Of a stretch of 64,000 nucleotides of DNA, positions 36,112 through 46,204 are shown piece by piece. Below the pieces are notes generated by a model. It saw nothing but the letters and a program-made list of their open reading frames with translations, did not search any database and was not told the DNA's origin. Origin of the DNA: CBDBKL01 sp965206675. GTDB taxonomy: Bacteria; Bdellovibrionota; Bdellovibrionia; Bdellovibrionales; JAKFYE01. The stretch spans positions 248,001-312,000 of the forward strand of contig CBDBKL010000006.1 in the NCBI GenBank assembly GCA_965206675.1. Reading direction: 5' to 3'. The stretch's first letter is position 1. Every line of letters starts with the position of its first letter. The position numbers were made by a program, and so were the translations under genes.

Positions 36112-37262
36112 TGCTGTGTCTCCGAACGCTCAAGATTTAAAAGAAGACCAAACAGCACAGCTAGAGAAACCAAAGAACTTCCTCCATAACTTAAAAAGGG
36201 AAGAGTTAAACCTTTCGTGGGCAATAATCCCAACACCACTCCAACATTGATAATCACTTGTATGGCAAAAACCATTGTCAAAGCCAATCCCAAAGCGCGG
36301 CGAAAATTTGTGAAATTCCTCAAGCCAATCTGAAATCCCTTAAGAACCAATGATCCATATAAAATAAATAAAATCAATACGCCAATAAATCCGATCTCTT
36401 CACCCAAAACAGCAAGTGTGAAATCCGTGTGAGCCTCTGGTAAGAAAAACAATTTACCCTGTCCCTGTCCTAAGCCCACACCCATTAACCCACCACGATG
36501 AAAGCTCAACAGACTTTGAATAACTTGAAATCCAGAATCGGTAGGGTCGGCCCATGGATCTAAGAACGATAAAACACGCAATTTTCTATAGGGAACATCC
36601 CAAATCAGAAAGTAAAATATAGGTAAACACGCTAAAAGTGCACAGATGACATAACGCCATTTTAAATCAAATATGAAAAATATGAAAAAAACCACAGTTA
36701 AACAAATAACGACAGATCCAAAATCCGGTTGCTGCAGTAAAAACGGAATAGGAATCATCAAGACCGCACCCTTAGCAAATGAGTCCCATAGCTTTCGATC
36801 AAACCAATTTACAGAAACCATATGGGCGAGTATCACTGGATACATAACCTTTAAAAGTTCAGAGGGTTCAAATGTTAACCCTCCCATACTTAGCCACCGC
36901 ATGGCCCCACCCGATTTCACCCCAAAACCAGGTATCAAAGTGAAAATAACAAGAAGAACCGCTCCACCCCATAGAAATGGAGCGCATCTTTGTATCCATC
37001 GGTGAGGGGTATAGGCAAATGCAAATAGGGCACACAAGGCGACTGCTGTATTAAAAAGTTGCCTTTTGAAAAAATAAAGACCGTCTCCATATTTTTCAAT
37101 AGCGAGAATATAGCTAGAGCTATACACTTGGACCAATCCAATACCAAATAGAAGAATCAGCGTTAAAATCAAACCCTGATCTATAAGAATGTTTTTACCT
37201 GAACTCTTTGACGAGTTTCTTAAAATAGTTCCCACGTTCTTCAAAGTTATCAAAAAGATCAA
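36108..37262 (-). CDS. ftsW: SEDS glycosyltransferase FtsW
   Basis: Septal peptidoglycan polymerase with about ten membrane helices. Signature segments are VYSSSYILA in helix 1, the conserved loop FEPSELLKV, GLGQGQGKLFFLPEAHTDF and the end PTKGLTLPFLSYGGSS. The start is uncertain. The longest frame begins with TTG 37262 inside murD (68-base overlap), with no ribosome binding site. GTG 37235 is an alternative. An ATT at 37190, just past the murD stop, has AGG seven bases upstream and would give MLIDQGLILT. The protein core is unaffected. Confidence 0.93.
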   Translation of the reverse strand: MIFLITLKNVGTILRNSSKSSGKNILIDQGLILTLILLFGIGLVQVYSSSYILAIEKYGDGLYFFKRQLFNTAVALCALFAFAYTPHRWIQRCAPFLWGGAVLLVIFTLIPGFGVKSGGAMRWLSMGGLTFEPSELLKVMYPVILAHMVSVNWFDRKLWDSFAKGAVLMIPIPFLLQQPDFGSVVICLTVVFFIFFIFDLKWRYVICALLACLPIFYFLIWDVPYRKLRVLSFLDPWADPTDSGFQVIQSLLSFHRGGLMGVGLGQGQGKLFFLPEAHTDFTLAVLGEEIGFIGVLILFILYGSLVLKGFQIGLRNFTNFRRALGLALTMVFAIQVIINVGVVLGLLPTKGLTLPFLSYGGSSLVSLAVLFGLLLNLERSETQQ

Positions 37263-38577
37263 AGCTTGGACAGCCCGGAGACATAAGAATTATATCTCCA
37301 ATCCTAGACTTTTGGTAAGCCATGAGAACAGCCTCTTCAAAAGTCCCTATCAGATACGTTTCACTGTAATCCCCGATTGCTCTATTTATATTTTCTTTGG
37401 CTTCTCCGTACAAAATCAGCGTTTTGACTTTTTTTCTAATATCCTCGGCAACGGGTTCAAAGCTGACATTTGCGATTTTACCGCCCGCTATGAGCAACAC
37501 ATTTTCCCTAAACGCATCAAGGGCTCGCTTTACGGCATGAACATTTGTCGCTTTTGAATCATTATATAACCAAACCCCGCCCACTTTTCTGACATATTCC
37601 AAGCGGTGCTCTAGTCCCCCGAAACTCTCAATCACGTCTTCAACCACTTCTTTTTTAGCCCCATACTCTCTTGTTGCGCAAATAGCAGCCATAATATTCT
37701 CGATTGAGTGATTTCCTCTCATTTTTAAATTCTTTGTGGAATAAAACTCAATATCAGGACCAACGCGCACTTTGATTTGATAACGATAAGATACGGCTCC
37801 TCCAATATTCATAATTTGTGGCTCGAGCGCAGATCTTCTTGAAAAATAAAATATCCGGCCTCTTTGCACGGCTGGATCTCTAGCGATATCCACAACGGCG
37901 TTATCGTCGGCATTCAGCACACTTGTGGTATCTTCATTGGTATTTAAAAAGACACGTCGTTTAGATTTTACATAATCATCCATAGATCTATAACGATCTA
38001 AATGATTTTCTGCAATATTGGTAAATACAATAGTTCGAGGGGCAAAGTTATTACACAATTCTAATTGAAAACTCGATGCTTCACAAATAACAACATCTAC
38101 TTTTTCCTTTTTCCTTACATACTCAATCAATGGAATTCCATAATTTCCACCGAGCCAGGTAGAAACTCCAGACTTTTCAAGCATCTCTTGAATCAAACGA
38201 CAAACTGTACTTTTACCATTTGTTCCCGTTACGGCAATAACAGGTTCTTTAACAAATTGAGCAGCAAACTCCAATTCACCTGTCACTTGGACATTGTTCT
38301 GCCGAGCATATTCGAATATTTTTAAACTTGGACTGACGCCAGGACTAAGGATAATCATTTCTTGGTCAAGCATCACTTTAGGTGTATGCCCACCGAGGTC
38401 TGAGCGCACATCTAAATCTTCTAGTTGATCCAAAGAACTGGAAAGTTCTGCTGCCGATTTATGATCGTTGATTGTAACCTGAGCACCCTGTTCATACAGG
38501 AATTTAGTCAGTGCTACTCCCGTTCTAGACAGCCCCACAACCATTATTTTCTTATCTTTTAAATCTGTATACTCCAT
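37195..38577 (-). CDS. murD: UDP-N-acetylmuramoylalanine--D-glutamate ligase
   Basis: Mur ligase adding D-Glu. KIMVVGLSRTGVALTKFL opens the UDP-binding domain, the ATP loop is TGTNGKSTVCRL, and NDSKATNVHAVKRAL is the MurD signature. The end has the SPGCPSFDLFDNFEERG motif of the family. ATG 38577 is chosen because GGAG is six bases upstream and the earlier ATG at 38589 has none. Lies 105 bases after mraY and overlaps ftsW. Confidence 0.96.
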   Translation of the reverse strand: MEYTDLKDKKIMVVGLSRTGVALTKFLYEQGAQVTINDHKSAAELSSSLDQLEDLDVRSDLGGHTPKVMLDQEMIILSPGVSPSLKIFEYARQNNVQVTGELEFAAQFVKEPVIAVTGTNGKSTVCRLIQEMLEKSGVSTWLGGNYGIPLIEYVRKKEKVDVVICEASSFQLELCNNFAPRTIVFTNIAENHLDRYRSMDDYVKSKRRVFLNTNEDTTSVLNADDNAVVDIARDPAVQRGRIFYFSRRSALEPQIMNIGGAVSYRYQIKVRVGPDIEFYSTKNLKMRGNHSIENIMAAICATREYGAKKEVVEDVIESFGGLEHRLEYVRKVGGVWLYNDSKATNVHAVKRALDAFRENVLLIAGGKIANVSFEPVAEDIRKKVKTLILYGEAKENINRAIGDYSETYLIGTFEEAVLMAYQKSRIGDIILMSPGCPSFDLFDNFEERGNYFKKLVKEFR

Positions 38578-38682
38578 TGTACGCTCCATTGTGTTATTCT
38601 ATTTCTCTATTATTTTTCTAATTTACTATCCTCATGTCATTTAATCTCATTTTAAAAATCTTTCCTTCACCTAACTGACTTC

Positions 38683-39759
38683 CTATCTTAATTTCAATGT
38701 TGCAAGACTGATGGCAGCTAACAAAATAGAAATAATCCAAAAGCGCACAATTAATTTAGGTTCATCTATACCTTTAAGTTCAAAGTGGTGATGTATAGGG
38801 GCCATTCGAAACACGCGCTTACCTGTTAATTTAAATGACACCACCTGTGTTATGACCGAAAGAGCCTCTGCCACAAAAACCCCTCCCAAAACAACGAGAA
38901 GCAATTCATTTTTGGTTATGATAGCCATCATCCCTATTCCTCCTCCCAAGCTCAAACTTCCAACATCTCCCATAAACACTTGAGCCGGGTACGTGTTATA
39001 CCAAAGAAACCCTAACCCAGCAGCGACTATAGAGGCGGCTAAGGGAGTTAACTCTCCCGATCCTACAACATGGGGAATTTGTAAATATTCGGAAAGTTCA
39101 AAGTGACCTGTAACGTAGGCAAAGATTAAAAAAGTAGATGCCACAATAATAATAGGGGCAATGGCTAGTCCATCTAGGCCATCTGTTAAATTCACCGCAT
39201 TAGCTGCTCCCACGATAACAAATGTTCCAAACAGGACATACCAATATCCCAGATCAAGGATCAAATCTTTAAAAAACGGAAAATGCAGCTCGGTTGATAT
39301 GGACCCATTGGATATGAGTAATGATAGAGTGATTCCTGAAATTAAAAATTCCAAAACGAGTCTAAGAGATCCGGAAAGACCTTCAGAGCTTTGATTTTTG
39401 ACTTTTATAGCATCATCAACGTAACCAATAATGCCAAATCCAATAATAATCAAAAGAGTTGCAAAAACGAGCGGATTCAATATTTCCATCCAGAGCAACC
39501 CTGCCAATGAAATACTGATGAGCATAAGCCCACCACCCATTGTTGGTGTTCCCGCTTTTTTATAATGACTTTCCGGCCCTTCACGGCGAATGAATTGCCC
39601 TGTTTGTTTTCTAACAAGTCGTTTTATAAATCGAGGACCAGCAATCCAACAAACCAGGAACGCCGTTAGAAAAGAAAGAAAAGTTCTAAATGTAATATAC
39701 CTAAAGACATTAAATACAGGGACACTGTCCGCAAGTGAATATAACCAGCTATATAACAT
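38683..39759 (-). CDS. mraY: Phospho-N-acetylmuramoyl-pentapeptide transferase
   Basis: Multi-spanning enzyme transferring phospho-MurNAc-pentapeptide to undecaprenyl phosphate (lipid I). The family motifs KKAGTPTMGGGL, DDAIKVKNQSSEGLSG, AANAVNLTDGLDGLA, FMGDVGSLSLGGG and the final MAPIHHHFELKG are all visible. 358 residues and about ten helices are normal. AAGG five bases before the ATG. Confidence 0.98.
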   Translation of the reverse strand: MLYSWLYSLADSVPVFNVFRYITFRTFLSFLTAFLVCWIAGPRFIKRLVRKQTGQFIRREGPESHYKKAGTPTMGGGLMLISISLAGLLWMEILNPLVFATLLIIIGFGIIGYVDDAIKVKNQSSEGLSGSLRLVLEFLISGITLSLLISNGSISTELHFPFFKDLILDLGYWYVLFGTFVIVGAANAVNLTDGLDGLAIAPIIIVASTFLIFAYVTGHFELSEYLQIPHVVGSGELTPLAASIVAAGLGFLWYNTYPAQVFMGDVGSLSLGGGIGMMAIITKNELLLVVLGGVFVAEALSVITQVVSFKLTGKRVFRMAPIHHHFELKGIDEPKLIVRFWIISILLAAISLATLKLR

Positions 39760-39839
39760 TCTTACCTTAACTTCTTATATAAAAGTTTAATGCCAAAAAA
39801 GATCTTCTAAACCAGCAGCTCTTTCCCATTGTTGTTATT

Positions 39840-41237
39840 TTAATTTCTTGTCTTAAAATTTAATGGCTCCAAATCAGCAGCAACTCTTTCAAGTTGCATA
39901 CCCCGCGAACCCTTCAGAAGCACAATATCCCCTGTGTGTAACATAGATCGCAATTTTAAAGCAAGGGCAGATTCATAACCATCTGATAATACTAACTTTT
40001 TATCATATCCAGAAAGGTGCACCCCTTTTTCAAAGGCTTCTTTATAGCGGCCGTAGTACCAAATATATTCTAAACTTCCGCTACGCTGTCCCCATTTATA
40101 ATGCTCTTCTTCTGCGCTATCTCCCAATTCCAACATGTCACTAAAGACGCCAAAAAGTTTACCCTGTCGACTGATAGTTTCTATATTATCCATTAAAGCT
40201 TTTGTACTTTCGGGGTTGGCATTATAGCCATCAAAGATTGCTTTAGCTCCAGATTTTAATTCTAAAAACTGCCCCCTTCCCCAAGTTGAAGTTTGACCAC
40301 AGTTGGGCAAAGTTTTCCAAATGTCTTCGGGGCGCATTCCAAATGCCAGGGCTGTTGTACTTGCAGCCATAAGATTTTCTAAATGATGACGACCAAAAAT
40401 TTTAACTCGAGCGTGACCACTGACAGAGCCAATTCGTCCTTCAAATTGAATTTCATCTATTGTCATTGCTCTTTCTTTAAAAGACACATCTGCAGAGGGA
40501 TTTTTTGCAGAAAAAGAAAAGGGTTGCGTTTTTCCAGAGTGTTTTTCAAAAGCTTCCAATGTCCATTTGTTATCTAAGTTATAAATACAGATGGCGTTCT
40601 TAGAATATTCATAGATTTCCCTTTTGGCAGCAGCCACATGTTTTAGCTCCTTGAGTCCTTCAAGATGCGCTTTTCCTACATTTGTCACTAAGGCAAAATC
40701 AGGATGGGCTATTTGTACTAAATCCCGAATTTCATCTTTATGGTTCATTCCCATTTCAATCACACCGAATTGGTGTGAGGGTTTCAGTTGCGCTAATGTT
40801 AGAGGGACACCAATATGATTATTTAAATTTCCCTTAGTCGCTAAACCTTTAAACTGAGATTCTAATAAAATCTTAATGAAATTTTTAGTTGCTGTTTTTC
40901 CATTTGATCCGGTTAGGGCAACAATTTTTGCAGGCATAGTGAGACGCCAATTTTCAGCAAATTTTTGTAGCGCACTTAAAGTATCAGATACTGATACTAA
41001 AAATTGACTTTCAGTGCATTCACAGGAAACATTCTTTTGCACCAAAGCTCCGGAGCAGCCTTTATCAAGAGCTTCTTGGACATAGTCATGACCGTCAAAA
41101 TTTTGACCCTTGATAGCTATATATAATTTTCCTTTTAAATTCTCCTCACGGGTGTCTTTTGTTAGACCATCAAAAGGTATTTGCTCTTGACCTCTTAGAC
41201 TCCCTTTAAGAATTTTTTTTAATTCACCTGACAGCAT
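39840..41237 (-). CDS. murF: UDP-MurNAc-pentapeptide synthetase MurF
   Basis: Mur ligase adding D-Ala-D-Ala. ATP loop ALTGSNGKTATKNFI; GNLNNHIGVPLTLAQL and the FDGYNANPESTKALMD motif are MurF-specific. GAGGA lies seven bases before the ATG. It follows murE (28 bases) and precedes mraY (80 bases), the standard order. Confidence 0.96.
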   Translation of the reverse strand: MLSGELKKILKGSLRGQEQIPFDGLTKDTREENLKGKLYIAIKGQNFDGHDYVQEALDKGCSGALVQKNVSCECTESQFLVSVSDTLSALQKFAENWRLTMPAKIVALTGSNGKTATKNFIKILLESQFKGLATKGNLNNHIGVPLTLAQLKPSHQFGVIEMGMNHKDEIRDLVQIAHPDFALVTNVGKAHLEGLKELKHVAAAKREIYEYSKNAICIYNLDNKWTLEAFEKHSGKTQPFSFSAKNPSADVSFKERAMTIDEIQFEGRIGSVSGHARVKIFGRHHLENLMAASTTALAFGMRPEDIWKTLPNCGQTSTWGRGQFLELKSGAKAIFDGYNANPESTKALMDNIETISRQGKLFGVFSDMLELGDSAEEEHYKWGQRSGSLEYIWYYGRYKEAFEKGVHLSGYDKKLVLSDGYESALALKLRSMLHTGDIVLLKGSRGMQLERVAADLEPLNFKTRN

Positions 41238-41265
41238 TTTCCAGTCCTCTAGATCAGTTTTTTCC

Positions 41266-42729
41266 TCATTGAGATAACAAATCTTCTATCATAGTTTTAT
41301 CTGAAAAGGGAATTCGAGAGTTTCCAATAATTTGATAGTTCTCATGTCCTTTTCCCGCAACCAAAACAATGTCTTTTTCATCAGCATTTTGCAAGGCCCA
41401 TTCAATAGCTTTTTTCCTATCGGCCTGAATGATAACCTGAACCTTATCTTTATCTATATCTTTTAAAATATCATGAATGATTTTCTGAGGGTCTTCAGTA
41501 CGCGGGTTATCAGAGGTGACAATAACGACATCGGCATTTTCTACAGCGATGCGGCCCATTTGAGATCTTTTTCCAAAATCTCTATCTCCTCCGCAACCAA
41601 AAATCACGTAGAGTTTTCCTTCTTGTTTTTTATTCACTTGTTGAAGAGAGCGTAAGACATTTAATAAAGCACTTGGAGTGTGTGCATAATCTATAAAAAC
41701 ATGGGGGTCGCTATTGATTTTCTCAAGCCTTCCCTCCACACCTTTAAAGTTTTTTAAGGTGTTAATGGATTTTTCTAAATCAAAATCTAAATATACACAT
41801 GTTGCTAATGCTGTAATGGCATTTTGAACATTATATTCACCTATTATATTTATAGAAAATGTATGGGTTTTATTTTTATATTTCATTTCCACAACTGTTT
41901 CTTGAAAAGAAGCATCGAGGATTTTATAGGAAAAATCATTACTTTCTGCTTGTCCGACTGTAACAACCTTATTGTCCTTTATCTGTTCAACGAGTTTTTG
42001 TCCCCAGGGGCAATCGGCATTGATGACAAAGCCTACATTTGAAGACTGCATATGAAACAATTGGGCTTTGGAATGAAAGTAGGATTCCATATCTTTGTGG
42101 TAGTCCAAATGATCTCTGGATAAATTTGTAAAGGCACACACTTTAAACTTCATATCTGAAATGCGATGTTGAGTGATCGCATGACTAGAGACTTCCATAC
42201 AAAAATAATCAGCTCCTTTATTGATAAACTCATTTAATCTTTTGTGAAGTTCAATAGGGTTTGAAGTTGTCAGGTGGCTTTTCCATTGGTGAGTTCCCAG
42301 GTGATGCCCCAGAGTTCCCATCACACCACAGGATTTATTATGAGAGGTTATAATGTGTTCTACAAGACCGACGACGGTGGACTTTCCATTTGTTCCAGTC
42401 ACACCTATTCCGATGAGTTTTTCGGAAGGTTTAGAGTAAAAGTGATGAGATAGAGTGGAGAGTGCTTTTCTAGAGTTTTGCACTTGAATAACGGGGTTTG
42501 TGAAAGAGGGTGAAATTTTTTGAGTGTTTTCTACCACGACAGCAATGGGGTTTTTGTTACAAACTTCTGAGAGAAAGTCATGACCATCTTTCTGATAACC
42601 AGGGACAGCTACGAATATGGAGCTAGAGTTTACGGACCGTGAATCAGAAGTAATGGATTCCACATTTTCTGAAGAGAGAGTTGTCCATTTGTCATTCCAA
42701 TAGGGACCGAGAGCGGTTTTGAGTTTCAT
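41266..42729 (-). CDS. murE: UDP-MurNAc-tripeptide synthetase MurE (DAP type)
   Basis: Mur ligase adding the third residue of the stem peptide. ATP loop GVTGTNGKSTVVGL, SSHAITQHRI and TSDNPRTEDPQ are present; the DNPR sequence is the mark of meso-diaminopimelate-adding enzymes, so the wall is expected to be DAP type. Only a weak AGG precedes the ATG. In a standard cluster ftsI would lie directly upstream; here three other genes intervene. Confidence 0.96.
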   Translation of the reverse strand: MKLKTALGPYWNDKWTTLSSENVESITSDSRSVNSSSIFVAVPGYQKDGHDFLSEVCNKNPIAVVVENTQKISPSFTNPVIQVQNSRKALSTLSHHFYSKPSEKLIGIGVTGTNGKSTVVGLVEHIITSHNKSCGVMGTLGHHLGTHQWKSHLTTSNPIELHKRLNEFINKGADYFCMEVSSHAITQHRISDMKFKVCAFTNLSRDHLDYHKDMESYFHSKAQLFHMQSSNVGFVINADCPWGQKLVEQIKDNKVVTVGQAESNDFSYKILDASFQETVVEMKYKNKTHTFSINIIGEYNVQNAITALATCVYLDFDLEKSINTLKNFKGVEGRLEKINSDPHVFIDYAHTPSALLNVLRSLQQVNKKQEGKLYVIFGCGGDRDFGKRSQMGRIAVENADVVIVTSDNPRTEDPQKIIHDILKDIDKDKVQVIIQADRKKAIEWALQNADEKDIVLVAGKGHENYQIIGNSRIPFSDKTMIEDLLSQ

Positions 42730-42862
42730 AGGGGTAGCCTACGTCAGTATGAAAATGTATACAATCCAAACAACTCTGCGTCGAACAAGTCTTTGTTGAA
42801 AAAATTTTCCTAACATTTAGTTTTTAACACACTATCACTTCGTTAAAATATTTCTACTTTAT

Positions 42863-43939
42863 TTACTGTGCCACAAAATCTTCCCAGTGAACGTCTTCAG
42901 GGACAACAGTTGGAGCATAATTAGAAGCATCCTCAATGGTATAAAGCAGAGCCTTAGAAGCGTTAGCACCAGCATGACCTATTGTAAGAGACTCTCCCAC
43001 TAAAGGCTGAAAATCCAATATATCCTCAGAAGATATATCCTTTTCAGCAGCATACTCCTTATGCAAATCAAGAAAAAGATTAAATTGATTCGTATATTGC
43101 TCAACATCTTTATTAGATAAAATATAGGGAGTGGTGCTACTAAATCGAGGTATTTGAAGATACGAAAGCCGATGTGAACTGTATGACATGATGGTTCCAT
43201 ACTTAGAAACCCTGTTAATATAACCTCTTCCTCTTCGACGAAAAGGTTGTATGGGTTGAGCCAATGCCTTTACAAGACCAACAACATTGGACTCTTGATG
43301 ACGTAAACCCAAGTTATGCCCTACCTCATGGATAAGCGATACTTTTTGTAACATACACATAGGATTGACAGCAATAATTCCAGTGGACGCCATAATAGCA
43401 GCCAAAAAGTTTGGCATTGTCAACAATCTAATCCTGGCTACGCCACAAAACTCAGAACTCCCTGATTTTAATACAGGAACGACAGTGTAAAGTAAATCTG
43501 CCCCATAAGTGGCTCGCATTTTAGGAAGATAACTCAACACTTCTTGCTCCATGGAACTTATTGAGCCACCAATCAACAAAGACTCTTTTATGGCGACTAT
43601 CCTGAGCCGAGCATTCACAGAACTGTTTTGAAAAACTTGATTGGCATATGTAACGAGTTCTGTGATGTTCTCTTTTAAATTATTTCTATCATCTGCATTT
43701 CTAAAAGGCTTATGTAAAAAAGCAATATCAATAACATGCATTTTATCAGGAGAGGCTTTTCTAAATGCCGCTGGAGATCTGGATTCAAAACTTGAAACGT
43801 CAGGGACTAAGACTTTGCAACCCCACGGAACGTCCTTTGTTTCTGTAGGCTTTTTTTCAACCTGTGGAGCTAAAGTTTGACAACCTAAAACAAACAAGGG
43901 CAAAAACATCACAATTTGGATTTTCTTACTGTAATACAT
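42863..43939 (-). CDS. Lipoprotein metzincin-type zinc metalloprotease
   Basis: Lipoprotein (lipobox VLG-C20) of 358 residues with the metzincin zinc motif HEVGHNLGLRH at 204-214 (H204, E205, H208, H214) and a Met-turn, TIMSYSS, with M251. This is the arrangement of M10/M12 type peptidases. The part before the motif holds the expected mixed alpha/beta half-domain. AGGAG lies five bases before the ATG. It would act on the outside of the inner membrane or at the outer membrane. Within the dcw cluster, next to glycosyltransferase genes, it is an accessory gene. Substrate unknown. Confidence 0.85.
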   Translation of the reverse strand: MYYSKKIQIVMFLPLFVLGCQTLAPQVEKKPTETKDVPWGCKVLVPDVSSFESRSPAAFRKASPDKMHVIDIAFLHKPFRNADDRNNLKENITELVTYANQVFQNSSVNARLRIVAIKESLLIGGSISSMEQEVLSYLPKMRATYGADLLYTVVPVLKSGSSEFCGVARIRLLTMPNFLAAIMASTGIIAVNPMCMLQKVSLIHEVGHNLGLRHQESNVVGLVKALAQPIQPFRRRGRGYINRVSKYGTIMSYSSHRLSYLQIPRFSSTTPYILSNKDVEQYTNQFNLFLDLHKEYAAEKDISSEDILDFQPLVGESLTIGHAGANASKALLYTIEDASNYAPTVVPEDVHWEDFVAQ

Positions 43940-44068
43940 TTCTCTCCTTTTTATTTTAAAAATAAATTATACAAAAGAATTATAACAACAAAAATTTTTA
44001 TATTAGAAGTGATTAATTAAAAACTATCTAAAAGATTATCATATCTAAAATAAATCAATTCATCCTAC

Positions 44069-45535
44069 TTAAAGCAAAAGAACGTAAAACGAACCCCTTT
44101 TTTGCACTCTCTCAGTACTATGGCGTAAACTGATATTTTGTGTCTGCTCTATCAACGTTATTACATATTTCATAGTAAACTCTTGAGAGGCTATAAAGAC
44201 ACCCCCTGATAGAGATCCCACCTCTTCTGGGTAAACCACTTTCACTGAAAAATTCCTTGAGGAATCAAGCAAGCCATAACGTTGATTTAAAAATATGAAT
44301 GAAAGAAAGTAATGATTTACATAATACTCCCTATCCGACAAATATATTGTTTCAAATTCATTAATAATATCCAGAGGAATGGGGCGACCTAATATAATTG
44401 ATCCGAAATTATAATTTGCTTCTTGGAAAAAAACTTTTACGTTTGAAAAAGTTGAGATCATTATCAGTACAACAAAAACCAATGGATAAAATGGATTTTT
44501 CCTTTTCAAAAACCCTATAATCTCCCCTGCTGCAAAGGCGCATACAATGGAAAATGGAAAAAGTGTCAAGGTCGCCCGTCTCATCCCAGGATAATCCCGA
44601 GCTAACGTCGACAACCCTATGAAAATAAGAACTGAAAATACCAAAGACGTTAATAGTGGATGCTTTCTTTTTAAACTTAAATAACTACCACAACAAAAAA
44701 GCCCAAGAGGTAAAAAACCATAAAAAGGCTTATCAAAATGAGGAAGTATCCAACTTTGAGTCTTTATAAAGGTCTCTAAAATTAAAATTCCGGCGTTTTT
44801 AAAGGGTTCTAAAAAATCTTTGACGAAAAATCCTCCTCCATAATACCTTATAGAGGAAAACCCATACTGCATGTGAAAATAAAAAACATAAACTATAACA
44901 CCAGAGGCAAAAACCACTCCTACTTTTGCTAAATGTTTTAGTGCTTGCATCCAACCTGTCTGTAGCCCTAAAAAAAGATATCGAGACAAAAACCATGAAA
45001 CAACGAAGACCCTTGTTCCCGGATAAGAAAACAAAAGTGGAACAGAAACAAGAGCTAACCCCACACCTATTATTGGCTTTTTATGTTTTAAAAAAGATTC
45101 AAAGAAAATAAGCCACAAAGGAATTAGGGCAAACGCTGCGGCGTGCTCGAGTGCAAGTCTTGCAAAGAAAACATAATGAATTGAAATACCACACAGAGCT
45201 ACCGACCATATCGCTATCTGTTTAGATTGAAAATTCTGTCTTACAAAAACATATAACCCCACCAGGCCAAACAAAGATAGAAACACACAAGATATTCTGC
45301 CCGCAATCACAGAAAAACCAAAGAGTGAATACACCTTATCAAACCAAAATGGAATAAACCACCATGCTCTAGATAAATCTCTTTTTACAGAAAGGAGTTC
45401 AAAGATTCTAACACCGGATGAATAATCTTCATCCGATACATACAGGCCACCTAAGAAAGTATCAAGACCCCAAAACATCCATGATACACCAAAAAGAAGT
45501 AAGAAATACGGAAAGGTGCGAATAAGATAATTCAT
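44069..45535 (-). CDS. Multi-spanning glycosyltransferase, PMT/ArnT (GT39-like)
   Basis: About 488 residues with roughly ten membrane helices. An acidic motif (VSDEDYSSGVRIFEL) follows the first helix, as in the GT-C fold where a DE/DD pair binds a polyprenyl-phosphate sugar donor. The C-terminal soluble part is short. ATG 45535 overlaps the stop of the GT2 gene before it as ATGA, so it is translationally coupled to it; the longer TTG-started frame is not needed. Together they look like donor synthase plus transferase for mannosylating or otherwise glycosylating a surface molecule or protein. Acceptor unknown. Confidence 0.75.
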   Translation of the reverse strand: MNYLIRTFPYFLLLFGVSWMFWGLDTFLGGLYVSDEDYSSGVRIFELLSVKRDLSRAWWFIPFWFDKVYSLFGFSVIAGRISCVFLSLFGLVGLYVFVRQNFQSKQIAIWSVALCGISIHYVFFARLALEHAAAFALIPLWLIFFESFLKHKKPIIGVGLALVSVPLLFSYPGTRVFVVSWFLSRYLFLGLQTGWMQALKHLAKVGVVFASGVIVYVFYFHMQYGFSSIRYYGGGFFVKDFLEPFKNAGILILETFIKTQSWILPHFDKPFYGFLPLGLFCCGSYLSLKRKHPLLTSLVFSVLIFIGLSTLARDYPGMRRATLTLFPFSIVCAFAAGEIIGFLKRKNPFYPLVFVVLIMISTFSNVKVFFQEANYNFGSIILGRPIPLDIINEFETIYLSDREYYVNHYFLSFIFLNQRYGLLDSSRNFSVKVVYPEEVGSLSGGVFIASQEFTMKYVITLIEQTQNISLRHSTERVQKRGSFYVLLL

Positions 45536-46204
45536 AATTTCCAAACACAGATAAGGGCTTCAGCCACAATTTTAAACGACATCTTACTTTTACCATAACG
45601 TCTTTCATCAAAGACAATGGGAACTTCACAGATTCTAGAACCGGCACGAAGAGCACGACATTTCATCTCTATCTGAAAGCTATAACCTTTTGAGTTTATA
45701 TCTTGGAGTTTAAGTTTTCGGATATTCCAACCATTAAAACCACCCGTCCAATCTCTAATACTGCGACCTAAGATAATGCGAACGTAGAAATTCCCAAATT
45801 GACTTATAAGTTTCCGATGCCATGTCCATCCGTTAATACCCCCCCCCCTCAATATATCGAGACCCAATCACCACATCAGCAGACTGAATCTTTTCTAAAA
45901 TAACTTTTAAATCCTCAGGGCGATGAGAAAAATCTGAATCCATTTGAGTAACAAAATCAAAATCTCTTTTTAAAGCCCAATCAAATCCAGCAAGATAAGC
46001 TTTTCCCAATCCTTCTTTTTTCTCTCTTTTTAAAAGGTGCAAATTCTGAGATTTTATATTTAAAACCTTTTCTGCCGTTCCATCGGGAGAGTTGTCATCC
46101 ACAACCAATATATTTATTGAGGGATGAAGACGAAATACTTCTTGTACAAGAGCCGTGATATTCTCTGATTCGTTATATGTCGGAATAATAATGAGATTTT
46201 TCAT
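45532..46204 (-). pseudogene. GT2 polyprenol-phosphate mannose synthase-like gene, frameshifted at a G10 tract
   Basis: Two frames join exactly into one GT2 enzyme. The first (46204 down to 45833) has IIIPTYNESENI, LVVDDNSPDGT, MDSDFSHRPED and ends GSRYIEGGGY-stop. The second (45867 down to 45532) resumes with GGGINGWTWHRKLIS and contains IRDWTGGFNG. In related enzymes these run together as GSRY-x-x-GGG-x-x-W. The coding strand has ten G at the junction; nine would restore one frame of about 224 residues. This is a one-base insertion: a sequencing error, a true mutation, or slipped-strand phase variation. Its stop overlaps the GT39-like gene. Confidence 0.85.
45839..45848. repeat. Ten-C (ten-G on the coding strand) homopolymer tract
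   Basis: Uninterrupted run of ten C on the plus strand inside the GT2 gene, exactly where the reading frame breaks. In an AT-rich genome a run this long within a coding region is unusual and prone to slippage. Confidence 0.9.

Noticed and set aside
35756..36133. Second frame of 125 codons on the murG/ftsW strand
   Set aside because: Overlaps the conserved N-terminal part of murG in another phase; Cys/Arg-rich shadow composition.
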